A stretch of DNA of 52,153 nt, taken from an uncultured Clostridia bacterium (lineage in GTDB: Bacteria > Bacillota > Clostridia > Oscillospirales > Acutalibacteraceae). The notes under the pieces are model-generated. The model was not told the DNA's origin. It worked only from the letters and a program-made list of their open reading frames with translations, and searched no databases. This document shows, one piece after another, positions 34,271-43,943 of the stretch; within the stretch, counting starts at the first letter, position 1, and every line of letters begins with the position of its first letter. Position numbers and translations under genes: made by a program. The DNA lies in contig CANRMX010000009.1 in NCBI GenBank assembly GCA_947631855.1, positions 1-52,153 on the forward strand, in the 5' to 3' direction.

Positions 34271-36475
34271 GTGAAGCGTCCCCTTGCGCTGATGGGTTTT
34301 ACGGCGCTGGCCGCGCTGGCCTGCGCCGCGGGACTGGGCCGGGAGGCCGCGGGAAAGGCCGCGCTGCTCTGCGGAGTTGCGGGCGGCGTATTGCTTCTGT
34401 GGGGGATGCTCCGCAGGGTGATCCGGCGCGCTCCTACCAAGCAGAAATGGGTTTTGCCGGCGGCGTGCGTCTGTCTCACCGCCGGGCTTTTCCTCGGCAT
34501 CTTCCTCCGCGCCTGGGATAAACAGGTGGCCCCTGTCCAGTCCTTTGCGGGGCGGGAGGGGGCGATCCGCGCCACGGTGCTGGACTATCCCGAGCGGGCA
34601 TACGGCCGGGTCTACTACACGGTGCGGGTGGAATCCCTGCGCATGGAGGGCGAAAGGGTGGAGATCAATCCCTTCACCGTGCGGATGACCAGCTGGCAGC
34701 CCATGGACTGCGAGCCCTACGATCTGGTGGAGTGCACCGTTTCCTTTTATGAATTCGACGGCACCGGCGGGCTGTATTCCACCCGCAATTCCCGCTTGGC
34801 CGACGGCGTGGTGCTGGGCGCTTACCGGACAGGCAAGGCGGACTGCATCCTGGGGCTGGCGCTGCCTCCGGGCGAGATCGCCGTGCGCCTGCGGGAGCTG
34901 GTGGGGAGAGCCTTTGCGCAGCAGCTGCCGGAAGACGAGGCCGGGCTGCTGCGGGGAATTCTGCTGGGCCAGCGGGAGCGGGTGCCAGAGTCGGTCTACG
35001 ACGATTTCCTCCGGGTGGGCGTTTCCCATCTGCTGGTGGTGTCCGGGCTGCACCTGTCGGTGCTGGCGGCGCTTTTTCGGTTTCTCTTTGGACGGCTGCC
35101 CTTTGGGCGGGCGGGGCGCAACGGGCTCACCGCGTTGGTGGTGCTGGTGTTTCTGGTGGTGATCGGTTTCCCGGCCTCGGCGGTGCGCAGCGGGATCATG
35201 CTGCTGATCTTTCTGCTGGCGGACAGCTTGGGGAGAGAAACGGACAGCGCCAATTCCCTGGGCGCGGCGGTGCTGGTGATCTGCCTTTTCCATCCCTTTG
35301 CCGGCGGCGATCTGGGCTTTGCCCTTTCTGCAATGGCGACGCTGGGAATTCTGCTTTTCGCAAGGGAGCTCACCGGGCTTGTGCTGCGGCCTTTTGGGAA
35401 CCGGCCCGGGCTGCGGCGGGCGCTGCGGCCGGTGGCAGGGGTGCTGGGGGTGAACCTCAGCGTGCTGGTGATGTGCCTGCCCATCCAGATGCTGGTGTTC
35501 CGTGGGCTGCCGCTGATCGCGCCCCTGGCCAATCTGGTGCTGATCTTTCCCTGTCAGCTGCTGCTGTATCTGGCGATTCCCCCTGCGGTGCTGGGACTGA
35601 TGCCCGCCCTGCAGCCGCTGGCCGCGCCCTTCGCCTTTTGCGCCGGGTGGCTTGCCCGGGTGATTTTCCGGCTGGCCCGCTGGCTGGCGGCTCTGCCCGG
35701 AGTATTTTTGGACTTGACCGAGCCTCTGCTCTTGCTGGCGCTGGGGCTGACCCCGATCTTCCTGTTTTTTGCGGTGGGCATGCGCAGGCGCAAACGGGCG
35801 GTATGCCTGCTGCTGGCAGGGCTCACGGCGACATGGGCCGTCGGTTTCTGGATGGTGGACGCCCAGCGGAAAGGGGTGGTCACCCTGGCGGTGGTGGCCG
35901 ATTCCTCTGCGGTGCTGATGATCCAGGACAACCGGGCGGCGGTGCTGGCCCTGGGCGGCTATCGGACAGACACTGCGGACAGCCTGCTGCGCAGGGCGAA
36001 TGTCCGGGCGGTGGAGACCTTGTGCATGCCCCTGCGAGACCCCGACGCCAGAGAGGCCGCGGCGGAGCTGCTCCGGGTGTACCCCACGGAACGGCTGCTG
36101 CTGCCGGAGGACGCCTATGTGGGGCGGGACCTGTTGACGGCGGCAGGGAATGCGGAGATCGCCTTTGTGGCGGAGGGTGAGACATTCACCCTGCTGGAGG
36201 ATATTTCGGGAAGCTCCGCCCCGGAGATGGCCCGGACGGACTTTTCGGTGTACGGGGTGCAGGCGGCCGTGGAGACGGGGGAGAATCCCGGCGGGGAATG
36301 CGACCTGCTGTTCACTACGGGACAGGGATCCGTGGGCAGTGTTTGGACGGTTTTGATCGGCGACGGGGATGCGGAGGCGCCGCCGGGCAGCTCCATAAAG
36401 CCAGGAGAATCGGGACTGTTCATCGACATCTACCCGGACGGGACCATGAATGTGAGGGGGGAGACGGATGCCTGA
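34271..36475 (+). CDS. ComEC/Rec2-family protein with degenerate beta-lactamase-like domain
   Basis: The 734-aa membrane protein follows the PRTase gene after four bases. It has N-terminal TM helices and the OB-like DUF4131 region, then the Competence domain with LRGILLGQRERVPESVYDDFLRVGVSHLLVVSGLHLSVLAALF and GFPASAVRSGIMLLIFLLADSLGRETDSANSLGAAVL. These form the DNA channel of natural transformation. The C-terminal part (about 525-734) occupies the place of the metallo-beta-lactamase nuclease domain (VVTLAVVADSSAVLMI...), but the HxHxDH metal motif is absent. It may import DNA without its own nuclease, or serve a different role. It overlaps holA by 8 bases. The start GTG 34271 has only a weak RBS. 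Confidence 0.82.
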   Translation: MKRPLALMGFTALAALACAAGLGREAAGKAALLCGVAGGVLLLWGMLRRVIRRAPTKQKWVLPAACVCLTAGLFLGIFLRAWDKQVAPVQSFAGREGAIRATVLDYPERAYGRVYYTVRVESLRMEGERVEINPFTVRMTSWQPMDCEPYDLVECTVSFYEFDGTGGLYSTRNSRLADGVVLGAYRTGKADCILGLALPPGEIAVRLRELVGRAFAQQLPEDEAGLLRGILLGQRERVPESVYDDFLRVGVSHLLVVSGLHLSVLAALFRFLFGRLPFGRAGRNGLTALVVLVFLVVIGFPASAVRSGIMLLIFLLADSLGRETDSANSLGAAVLVICLFHPFAGGDLGFALSAMATLGILLFARELTGLVLRPFGNRPGLRRALRPVAGVLGVNLSVLVMCLPIQMLVFRGLPLIAPLANLVLIFPCQLLLYLAIPPAVLGLMPALQPLAAPFAFCAGWLARVIFRLARWLAALPGVFLDLTEPLLLLALGLTPIFLFFAVGMRRRKRAVCLLLAGLTATWAVGFWMVDAQRKGVVTLAVVADSSAVLMIQDNRAAVLALGGYRTDTADSLLRRANVRAVETLCMPLRDPDAREAAAELLRVYPTERLLLPEDAYVGRDLLTAAGNAEIAFVAEGETFTLLEDISGSSAPEMARTDFSVYGVQAAVETGENPGGECDLLFTTGQGSVGSVWTVLIGDGDAEAPPGSSIKPGESGLFIDIYPDGTMNVRGETDA

Positions 36476-37523
36476 GATCGGCGAAGCCCAGCTGACGAAG
36501 GAGCTCACCGCAGGAGAACTGCGCGGCCTGTACGTGCTGATGGGCGAGGAAAAATATCTGCTCAAGCGGGCGGCCCGGCGGGTGATCCGCAAGGCCGCAG
36601 GGGACGCCTTCCCGGAATTCAACCGCAGCGAGCTGCCCGCCGCCGTGTCCATCGACGCCCTGGCGGACGCGGCCATGGCGCTGCCCCTTTTTGCCCAGCA
36701 CAAGTGCGTGGCGGTGCAGGACTTGGACGTGGACGGACTGGACGGTGCGGACACCAAAAAGCTGCTGGAGTTGGTGGGCGCGTCCCCCGAGACCACCACG
36801 CTGGTGTTTTGGTACCCCACGCTGGAATTCGACCCCAAAAAAGCCAAGTGGAAAAACTTCCTGAGCGCCGCCAGGGAGCGGGGCGGTGTGGTGGATTTCG
36901 CCCAGCGGGGCGTGAGCGACCTGGCCCGGCTGCTGATGCGGGAAGCGGAAAAGGCCGGGTGTGCCCTTTCCCGGCGGAACGCGGAAAAGCTCATGGAATA
37001 TGCGGGCAGGGACATCACCCGGCTGCTCAACGAGCTGGAGAAGCTCATCGCCTATGCCCTGGGCCGGGGCGAAGGGGAGATCACCGGCGGGATGATCGAG
37101 GAGACGGCCTATAAGAGCACCGAGACCACGGTGTTCCTCATGAGCGGGGCGCTGCTGGGCGGCGAATATGAAAAAGCCTACCGGCTGCTGGACACGCTGT
37201 TTTATCAGAACGAGGAGCCGGTGGCGATCCTGTCGGCGCTGGCCTCCGCCTATGTGGATATGTACCGGGTGCAGACCGCCCTGAAAAGCGGCCGGCCCGG
37301 GGCTGCCGCGGCGGAATACGGCGAATATCGGGGCAGGGAATTCCGCCTGCGCCAGGCGGAGCGGAATCTGCGGGGGCTGCGGCCGGGCGCGCTGCAGGAG
37401 AGCCTTGCCCTGCTTTTGGAGGCCGACGGGGCGCTGAAAAGTTCCCGGCTGTCCGGGCGCATCGTGCTGGAGGAGCTGATCGCCAAGCTGCTGCTGGCAG
37501 CCAAAGGGGAGCGCGTCTCATGA
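36468..37523 (+). CDS. holA: DNA polymerase III delta subunit
   Basis: The 351-aa clamp-loader subunit shows the three-domain HolA layout: GLYVLMGEEKYLLKRAARRVIRKA at the start, LVFWYPTLEFDPKKAKWKNFL, NAEKLMEYAGRDITRLLNELEKLIAYA, and the C-terminal helical collar TLFYQNEEPVAILSALASAYVDMYRV. It opens the beta clamp during loading in chromosomal replication. The start is within the end of comEC, an 8-base overlap, and the last bases overlap the next gene. comEC-holA adjacency is common in Firmicutes. Confidence 0.93.
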   Translation: MPEIGEAQLTKELTAGELRGLYVLMGEEKYLLKRAARRVIRKAAGDAFPEFNRSELPAAVSIDALADAAMALPLFAQHKCVAVQDLDVDGLDGADTKKLLELVGASPETTTLVFWYPTLEFDPKKAKWKNFLSAARERGGVVDFAQRGVSDLARLLMREAEKAGCALSRRNAEKLMEYAGRDITRLLNELEKLIAYALGRGEGEITGGMIEETAYKSTETTVFLMSGALLGGEYEKAYRLLDTLFYQNEEPVAILSALASAYVDMYRVQTALKSGRPGAAAAEYGEYRGREFRLRQAERNLRGLRPGALQESLALLLEADGALKSSRLSGRIVLEELIAKLLLAAKGERVS

Positions 37524-38134
37524 TCGCCGTCCGGGAGGCCATCGTTGTGGAGGGCAAATACGATAAGATCAAGCTCTCCGGGCTGGTGGAGGGCCTGATC
37601 GTGGAGACCGGCGGCTTCAGCATCTTCAAATCCCCGGAACAGCTGGCCTATCTCCGCAGACTGGCGGCGGAGCGGGGCGTGATCCTCCTGCTGGACAGCG
37701 ACGGCGCGGGTTTCCTCATCCGCGGGCGGCTGGCCTCCATGCTGCCGCCGGAGCAGGTGAAGCACGCCTATATCCCCGATGTGTTCGGCCGGGAGCGGCG
37801 AAAATCTTCGCCCTCCAAAGAGGGCAAGCTGGGCGTGGAGGGCATGGACCTGCCCACGCTGCAGGCGGTGCTGGAACGCGCCGGGGCCACCATCGATCGG
37901 GAGACTGTGGAGAGAAAGCCGGGTGCGCCCATCACCAAGGGAGACTTCTACGACCTGGGCCTCACCGGCGGGAAGGACAGCGCGGCCCGCCGCAGGCGTC
38001 TGCAAAGGGCCTTGGAGCTGCCGGAACGGCTCTCGGCCAACGGCCTGCTGCAGGCGGTGAACGCCCTGTACCCCAGGGAAGATTTCCTGCCCCTGGCGGC
38101 CCGGCTGCTGGCGCAGGATCCCAATAAAACCTGA
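37520..38134 (+). CDS. TOPRIM-domain protein (RNase M5-like, DUF4093)
   Basis: The 204-aa protein has a TOPRIM fold with VVEGKYDKIKLSGLVEGLIVETGGF and LLLDSDGAGFLIRGRLASML, followed by the C-terminal region PSKEGKLGVEGMDLPTLQAVLERAG found in RnmV/DUF4093 proteins. RNase M5 matures 5S rRNA. It overlaps holA by four bases (ATGA), so it is translationally coupled. Whether this is the true 5S maturase is inferred from the TOPRIM family. Confidence 0.85.
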   Translation: MIAVREAIVVEGKYDKIKLSGLVEGLIVETGGFSIFKSPEQLAYLRRLAAERGVILLLDSDGAGFLIRGRLASMLPPEQVKHAYIPDVFGRERRKSSPSKEGKLGVEGMDLPTLQAVLERAGATIDRETVERKPGAPITKGDFYDLGLTGGKDSAARRRRLQRALELPERLSANGLLQAVNALYPREDFLPLAARLLAQDPNKT

Positions 38135-38147
38135 AAGGAGAAGCACA

Positions 38148-38942
38148 ATGGCAAACGAATCCCGCTTTGCGGTGTTGATCGACGCGGAGAATGTCTCCGT
38201 GCGGTATATCAAGCTGATTTTGGACGAGCTGGCCAAGGACGGCATTGCCACCTACAAGCGCATCTACGGGGACTGGACGAACCCGGCGCTGGTGTCCTGG
38301 AAGAGCACCCTGCTGGATAATTCCGTGCTGCCCGTCCAGCAGTACAGCTATACGGCGGGGAAGAATTCCACCGACTCCGCCATGATCATCGACGCCATGG
38401 ATATCCTGTATTCCGGCAAGGTGGACGGCTTCTGTCTGGTGTCCTCCGACAGCGACTTCACCCGGCTGGCGGCCCGGCTGCGGGAATCGGGCATGACGGT
38501 GATCGGCATGGGGGAATCCAAGACCCCCAATTCCTTCATCGCGGCCTGCAATAAGTTTTTGTATCTGGATATCCTGTCTGCCGCCGACGAGGAGGAGACG
38601 GAGGAGGAAACCAAAAAAGCCCCCGCCCAGAAGGGCCGCAAATCCGCCGCCAAGACCGCGGCCAAGGCGAAGCCCAGGCCGGAGGAGCGTTCGGAGCCCC
38701 AGACCAGCGTGAAGACCGTACGGCGGGCGCTGCGCACCATCGTGCGGGAGAATTCCGACGAGGACGAGTGGATCTCCGTGAGCAAGGTGGGCAACCAGCT
38801 GAACAAGCGCTACCCGGACTTCGACGTGCGCAACTATGGCTTTTCCAAGCTCACGCCGTTTCTGGATTCGCTGGATATGTTCGAGATCAAATCCGAGCGC
38901 AAGGCCAACGCTTCGCCCACGTTCTATATCCGGTTAAAGTAA
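38148..38942 (+). CDS. NYN-domain RNase-like protein with LOTUS/OST-HTH domain
   Basis: The 264-aa protein has an NYN/PIN-like domain (RFAVLIDAENVSVRYIKLILDEL...YSYTAGKNSTDSAMIIDAMDIL...FCLVSSDSDFTRLAARLRESG; conserved Asp residues), a Lys/Ala-rich linker (about 155-190) and a C-terminal OST-HTH/LOTUS domain (RRALRTIVRENSDEDEWISVSKVGNQL). Eukaryotic MARF1/Limkain and bacterial LabA-type proteins share this pairing, which links RNA degradation to RNA binding. RBS AAAGGAG precedes ATG 38148. It converges with the next gene; their ends overlap by 9 bases. Confidence 0.88.
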   Translation: MANESRFAVLIDAENVSVRYIKLILDELAKDGIATYKRIYGDWTNPALVSWKSTLLDNSVLPVQQYSYTAGKNSTDSAMIIDAMDILYSGKVDGFCLVSSDSDFTRLAARLRESGMTVIGMGESKTPNSFIAACNKFLYLDILSAADEEETEEETKKAPAQKGRKSAAKTAAKAKPRPEERSEPQTSVKTVRRALRTIVRENSDEDEWISVSKVGNQLNKRYPDFDVRNYGFSKLTPFLDSLDMFEIKSERKANASPTFYIRLK

Positions 38943-39440
38943 TTTTTCGTAGGCCAGCCGCTCCGCGCCGTCCTCCAGATAGATGACGCCCCGGTAGGCG
39001 AGGCCGGCTTTTTCCATCACCCGCTGCATGGGCCGGTTGCCCCGGTGGGTGTCGCCCCGCAGCACGGTGACGCTTCGCGCCGCGGCCTGCCGCTCCAGCT
39101 CCCCAAAGAAACGGGCGGCGATGCCCTGCCCCCGGGCCTCTGGCGACACGGCGATGCGGTGCAGAAAGCCGTAGACCGCCGGGTCTGCGGCCCACGCGCC
39201 CTGATAGATCGTCTCATAGGTGGGCTCCCGGCCGAAAGCCAGGCAGGCGGTGCCCAGCAGGACGCCGCCCTCCTCCAGCACATAGCAGGTGCCTGCGGCC
39301 ATATCCTTTTGGGCCGAGGCGGCGTTGGGGTAGCCATCCTGCCACTGGTCCAGCCCCTGGGCCTTGAGGAACGCCCTGGCGGCGTCGTAGAGCCCCACGA
39401 TTTGGGGTAGATCGGCGGGGGAAGCGGAGCGGATCAACAT
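38934..39440 (-). CDS. GNAT-family N-acetyltransferase
   Basis: The 168-aa acetyltransferase shows AADPAVYGFLHRIAVSPEARGQGIAARFFGELERQAAAR as acetyl-CoA motif A and NRPMQRVMEKAGLAYRGVIYL as motif B. The start at ATG 39440 (complement) follows AAAGAGGC. Its promoter is divergent from, and abuts, that of the SRP RNA. The substrate is unknown. Confidence 0.85.
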   Translation of the reverse strand: MLIRSASPADLPQIVGLYDAARAFLKAQGLDQWQDGYPNAASAQKDMAAGTCYVLEEGGVLLGTACLAFGREPTYETIYQGAWAADPAVYGFLHRIAVSPEARGQGIAARFFGELERQAAARSVTVLRGDTHRGNRPMQRVMEKAGLAYRGVIYLEDGAERLAYEKLL

Positions 39441-39471
39441 AAAAAAGCCTCTTTTCAAAGAAGATACGAAT

Positions 39472-39500
39472 ATCATAACAATTTTCTCTTGTTTTTTCAA
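39472..39500 (-). promoter_or_regulatory. Promoter of the GNAT gene, back-to-back with SRP RNA promoter
   Basis: On the complement strand TTGAAA (39500-39495) and TATGAT (39477-39472) are 17 bases apart. The -35 box directly abuts the -35 box of the SRP RNA promoter (39489-39494), so the two polymerases would compete. Confidence 0.6.
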
Positions 39501-39517
39501 CTCGGAGATTGTATAAT
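39489..39517 (+). promoter_or_regulatory. SRP RNA promoter
   Basis: TTGTTT (39489-39494) and a perfect TATAAT (39512-39517) have a 17-base spacer, about ten bases before the RNA. Confidence 0.7.
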
Positions 39518-39526
39518 AGGCTTACA

Positions 39527-39675
39527 GGCAGTGGTACTGTGGAATATGCGAGCGGGCAGGTCTGCGCGGCGGAACGCCGTGAACCATGTCAGGCGGGGAA
39601 CCGAGCAGCATTAAGCGGAGGCTTCCGGGCGATGCAGGTCGCCTGTCCGTTCACATATTCTACCGCGCTTCTGCC
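39527..39675 (+). ncRNA. ffs: Signal recognition particle RNA (4.5S/scRNA-like)
   Basis: The RNA shows the domain IV core for Ffh binding: ATGTCAGG, CGGGGAACCG with a GGAA loop, then AGCAGCATTAAG, and the matching CCGGGCGATGCAGGTCGCC strand. The ends pair: GGCAG (39527-39531) with CTGCC (39671-39675), and GGAATATG with CATATTCT further in. At about 149 nt it is longer than E. coli 4.5S but lacks room for a full Alu domain. It guides membrane protein targeting. Placement directly upstream of dnaX is classical in Firmicutes. Confidence 0.85.
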
Positions 39676-39708
39676 TTGAACTTTCCCTGTTGGCGGGAGG
39701 TGGTCAGC

Positions 39709-41424
<1,716 letters not shown>

Positions 41425-41442
41425 AGGAAAGGGTTGGTTTGG

Positions 41443-41793
41443 ATGAAAGCAAGGTTACCCCAGGGCTACGGTGGAGGCGGCGCGGCCAATCTGCAGCAGC
41501 TGGCCCGTCAGGCCCAGAAGATGCAGGAGCAGATGGCGGCCCTCACCGCCGAGCTGGATGAGAAGGAATACACCGCCACTGCCGGCGGCGACGCGGTGAA
41601 AGCCACCGTCACCGGGAAGATGGAGGTCAAGTCCGTGGAGATCGGGCCGGAAGTCATCGACCCGGAGGACGCGGAGATGCTGGGCGATCTGGTGACCGCC
41701 GCAGTGAACGCCGCCCTGCGGGAGGCGGCCCAGGAGCGGGAGACCCGGATGTCGGCGATCTCCGGCGGCATGGGCCTGCCGGGGATGTTCTGA
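41443..41793 (+). CDS. YbaB/EbfC family nucleoid-associated protein
   Basis: The 116-aa protein has [58 protein letters not shown], the YbaB signature, and ends in GGMGLPGMF. It binds DNA and is found between dnaX and recR in most bacteria. ATG 41443 is preceded by AAAGGAAAGGG; a TTG at 41434 is a weaker alternative. Its stop overlaps the recR start (TGATG). Confidence 0.93.
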   Translation: MKARLPQGYGGGGAANLQQLARQAQKMQEQMAALTAELDEKEYTATAGGDAVKATVTGKMEVKSVEIGPEVIDPEDAEMLGDLVTAAVNAALREAAQERETRMSAISGGMGLPGMF

Positions 41794-42392
41794 TGGCGAG
41801 ATATCATGTGCCGCCCCTGGAGGCGCTGGTGGAGAAATTCGAGAGCCTGCCGGGCATCGGCCACAAGAACGCCCAGCGGCTGGCCTATCATGTGCTGGAT
41901 ATGTCCAAGGAGGAAGCGGAGAGCTTCGCCGCCGCCATCACCGAGGCCCACGAGAAGATACACTACTGCGCCGTGTGCTGCAATCTCACCGACAGCGAGC
42001 TGTGCCCCGTGTGCCGCAGCGACACCCGGGACAAGGGGACGATCTGCGTGGTGGAGGAGCCCAAGGACGTGTTCGCGCTGGAGCGGGCCGGGGAATACGA
42101 CGGCCAGTACCATGTGCTGCACGGGGCCATCTCGCCCCTCTCCGGCATCGGCCCGGAGCAGCTGAAGATCAAGGAACTGCTGGCCCGGATGGACGGCAGC
42201 GTGCGGGAGGTCATCATGGCCACCAATCCCACGGTGGAGGGCGAGGCCACGGCCATGTACCTTTCCCGGCTGCTCAAGCCCCTTGGGGTGAAGGTCACCC
42301 GGCTGGCCTATGGCATCCCTGTGGGCGGCGATCTGGAATACGCCGACGAGGTGACGCTGCAGCGGGCCATGGAGGGCCGGCAGGAATTGTAA
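41793..42392 (+). CDS. recR: Recombination mediator RecR
   Basis: The 199-aa protein has the helix-hairpin-helix [20 protein letters not shown], the Cys4 zinc finger [16 protein letters not shown], the TOPRIM segment [28 protein letters not shown] and the Walker-B-like [13 protein letters not shown]. It works with RecO/RecF to load RecA at gaps. The start ATG 41793 overlaps the ybaB stop codon, so translation is coupled. Confidence 0.96.
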   Translation: MARYHVPPLEALVEKFESLPGIGHKNAQRLAYHVLDMSKEEAESFAAAITEAHEKIHYCAVCCNLTDSELCPVCRSDTRDKGTICVVEEPKDVFALERAGEYDGQYHVLHGAISPLSGIGPEQLKIKELLARMDGSVREVIMATNPTVEGEATAMYLSRLLKPLGVKVTRLAYGIPVGGDLEYADEVTLQRAMEGRQEL

Positions 42393-42420
42393 AAATTATA
42401 AAGGAGAAGAAGGAATAGCC

Positions 42421-42894
42421 GTGGCGGGAAAAGCGAACACAAAGACCATTGCGAACAATAAAAAAGCCTACCACGACTATTTCGTGGAGGAGACCTTTGA
42501 GGCCGGCATCGAACTGGTGGGGACGGAAGTAAAATCCCTGCGGCAGGGGAGGGCAAACCTGAAAGACGCCTGGTGCTCGGTGGTCAACGGGGAGATGCTC
42601 CTCAACGGCTGCCACATCAGCCCTTACGATTTCGGCAACATCTTCAACCGCGACCCCATGCGGGTGCGCCGCCTGCTGATGCACAAGCGGGAGATTTTGC
42701 GGCTGTACGGCATCGTGAAGCAGCAGGGGTATTCGCTGATCCCCCTGTCCCTGTATTTTAAGGATTCCCGGGTGAAGGTGCAGGTGGGTCTGTGCAAGGG
42801 TAAAAAGCTCTATGACAAGCGGGCCGACATGGCCCAGCGCTCCGCCCAGCGGGAGATCGAGCGCACCATGAAGGAACGCATGCGCCAGGGGTGA
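42421..42894 (+). CDS. smpB: SsrA-binding protein SmpB
   Basis: The 157-aa protein has [47 protein letters not shown] and [32 protein letters not shown], the SmpB signature. It binds tmRNA (ssrA), whose gene lies about 1 kb downstream, and brings it to stalled ribosomes for trans-translation. GTG 42421 follows AAGGAGAAGAAGG. Linkage of smpB and ssrA is common, but here a repeat array separates them. Confidence 0.95.
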   Translation: MAGKANTKTIANNKKAYHDYFVEETFEAGIELVGTEVKSLRQGRANLKDAWCSVVNGEMLLNGCHISPYDFGNIFNRDPMRVRRLLMHKREILRLYGIVKQQGYSLIPLSLYFKDSRVKVQVGLCKGKKLYDKRADMAQRSAQREIERTMKERMRQG

Positions 42895-42920
42895 GCGCCC
42901 ATCCACAAGGAGGAGAGGCC

Positions 42921-43007
42921 GTGTACGCCTGTGTGCTGTTTGATTTGGACAATACCCTGCTGTGCGGAGAACCCACCCTGCCGGAGCTGTGCACCCACCT
43001 GCTGTGA
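42921..43007 (+). pseudogene. Truncated HAD-family hydrolase (N-terminal remnant)
   Basis: A strong RBS (AAGGAGGAG) precedes GTG 42921, which opens VYACVLFDLDNTLLCGEPTLPELCTHLL and stops at TGA 43005-43007 after 28 codons. VLFDLDNTLL is the catalytic motif I of HAD phosphatases, which are normally over 200 aa. Only the first strand is left. The 3' part was probably lost when the repeat array or a deletion arose next to ssrA. Confidence 0.8.
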
Positions 43008-43017
43008 CATTTTTTGC

Positions 43018-43046
43018 TTGTCAAAGGCGTAAAAGGCGGCTATAAT
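43018..43046 (+). promoter_or_regulatory. Near-consensus promoter upstream of the ssrA repeat array
   Basis: TTGTCA (43018-43023) and a perfect TATAAT (43041-43046) have a 17-base spacer. It lies directly upstream of the array and points toward ssrA. It may be the ancestral ssrA promoter, now about 900 bases from the gene. Confidence 0.75.
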
Positions 43047-43087
43047 GAGGGGGCGGGGGAATGTTCGCCCGACGGATGGTATTCAAT

Positions 43088-43943
43088 AAAGATTTCGATG
43101 CACTCCATGGATGATATTCCAATATCATCAAAGAAATAGAGAAGATGAGGCTGTAAAGGTTTCAACACGCTCCATGGATGATATTTTAATATCATCAAAA
43201 AAAAGAGAAGATGCGGCTGTAAAGGTTTCGACACGCTCCATGGATGATATTTTAATATCATCAAAAAAAGAGAAGATGCGGCTGTAAAGGTTTCGACACA
43301 CTTCACGGATGATATTTCAATATCATCAAAAAATAGAGAAGATGAGGCTGTAAAGGTTTCGACGCACTTCACGGATGATATTCCAATATCATCAAAAAAA
43401 GAGAAGATGCGGCCGTAAAGGTTTCGACACGCTCCATGGATGATATTCTAATATCATCAAAAAATAGAGAAGGTGCGGCCGTAAAGGTTTCGGCACACCA
43501 ATGGATGATATTTTAATATCATCAAAAAATAAAGAAGATGGGGCCGTAAAGGTTTTGGCACGCTTCATGGATGATATTTTAATATCATCAAAAAAAGAGA
43601 AGATGCGGCTGTAAAGGTTTCGGCACGCTTCATGGATGATATTTTAATATCATCAAAAATAAAGGAGATGGGGCCGTAAAGGTTTCGACACGCTTCAATG
43701 GATGATATTTTAATATCATCTTAAGAATAATTTAGAAATGGGGATGTAAAGGTTTCGACGCGCTCCATAGATGATATTTTAATATCATCTTAAAAATAAT
43801 TTAGAAATGGGGATGTAAAGGTTTCGACACGCTCAACGGATGATATTCCAATATCATCAAAAAATAGAGAAGATGAGATCGTAAAGGTTTCGACGCGCTT
43901 CATGGATGATATTTTAATATCATCTTAAAAATAATATAGAAAT
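43088..43943 (+). repeat. Tandem array of about 13 units carrying the ssrA 5' end and a palindrome
   Basis: About thirteen units of 65-69 bases run head to tail up to ssrA. Each has (1) a copy of the ssrA 5' end, GTAAAGGTTTCGAC, plus a short extension CGCTYCATG; (2) a palindrome with arms GATGATATT and AATATCATC and a variable two-base centre (TT in most, CC in three, TC and CT once each); and (3) an A-rich spacer. Palindromes begin at 43110, 43177, 43243, 43308, 43374, 43439, 43504, 43570, 43635, 43701, 43770, 43839 and 43905. Units starting at 43740 and 43809 match the true ssrA start, GGGGATGTAAAGGTTTCGAC, exactly; those further away have drifted. Spacers are of two types (ATCAAAAAATAGAGAAGATG and ATCTTAAAAATAATTTAGAA). 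The last palindrome (43905-43924) sits at the -35 region of ssrA. Confidence 0.92.
43932..43937 (+). promoter_or_regulatory. Proximal -10 box of ssrA
   Basis: TAATAT lies at -12 to -7 from the first base of the mature tmRNA at 43944. The palindrome at 43905-43924 covers -39 to -20, where a -35 box would lie; no TTGACA-like hexamer is visible. Equivalent TAATTT boxes precede the perfect 5'-end copies at 43740 and 43809. Hence each such unit may carry a mini-promoter. Confidence 0.45.

Noticed and set aside
41434-41793. YbaB end GGMGLPGMF as part of the tail family
   Set aside because: This ending is typical of chromosomal YbaB proteins, lacks the acidic lead-in and ends in Phe.
43110-43924. 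Palindromes as rho-independent terminators
   Set aside because: The stems are A/T-rich and followed on the + strand by A runs, not T runs; the complement strand has no T tail after the stem either.
43088-43943. CRISPR array
   Set aside because: The whole 66-bp unit repeats; there are no unique spacers and no cas genes nearby.
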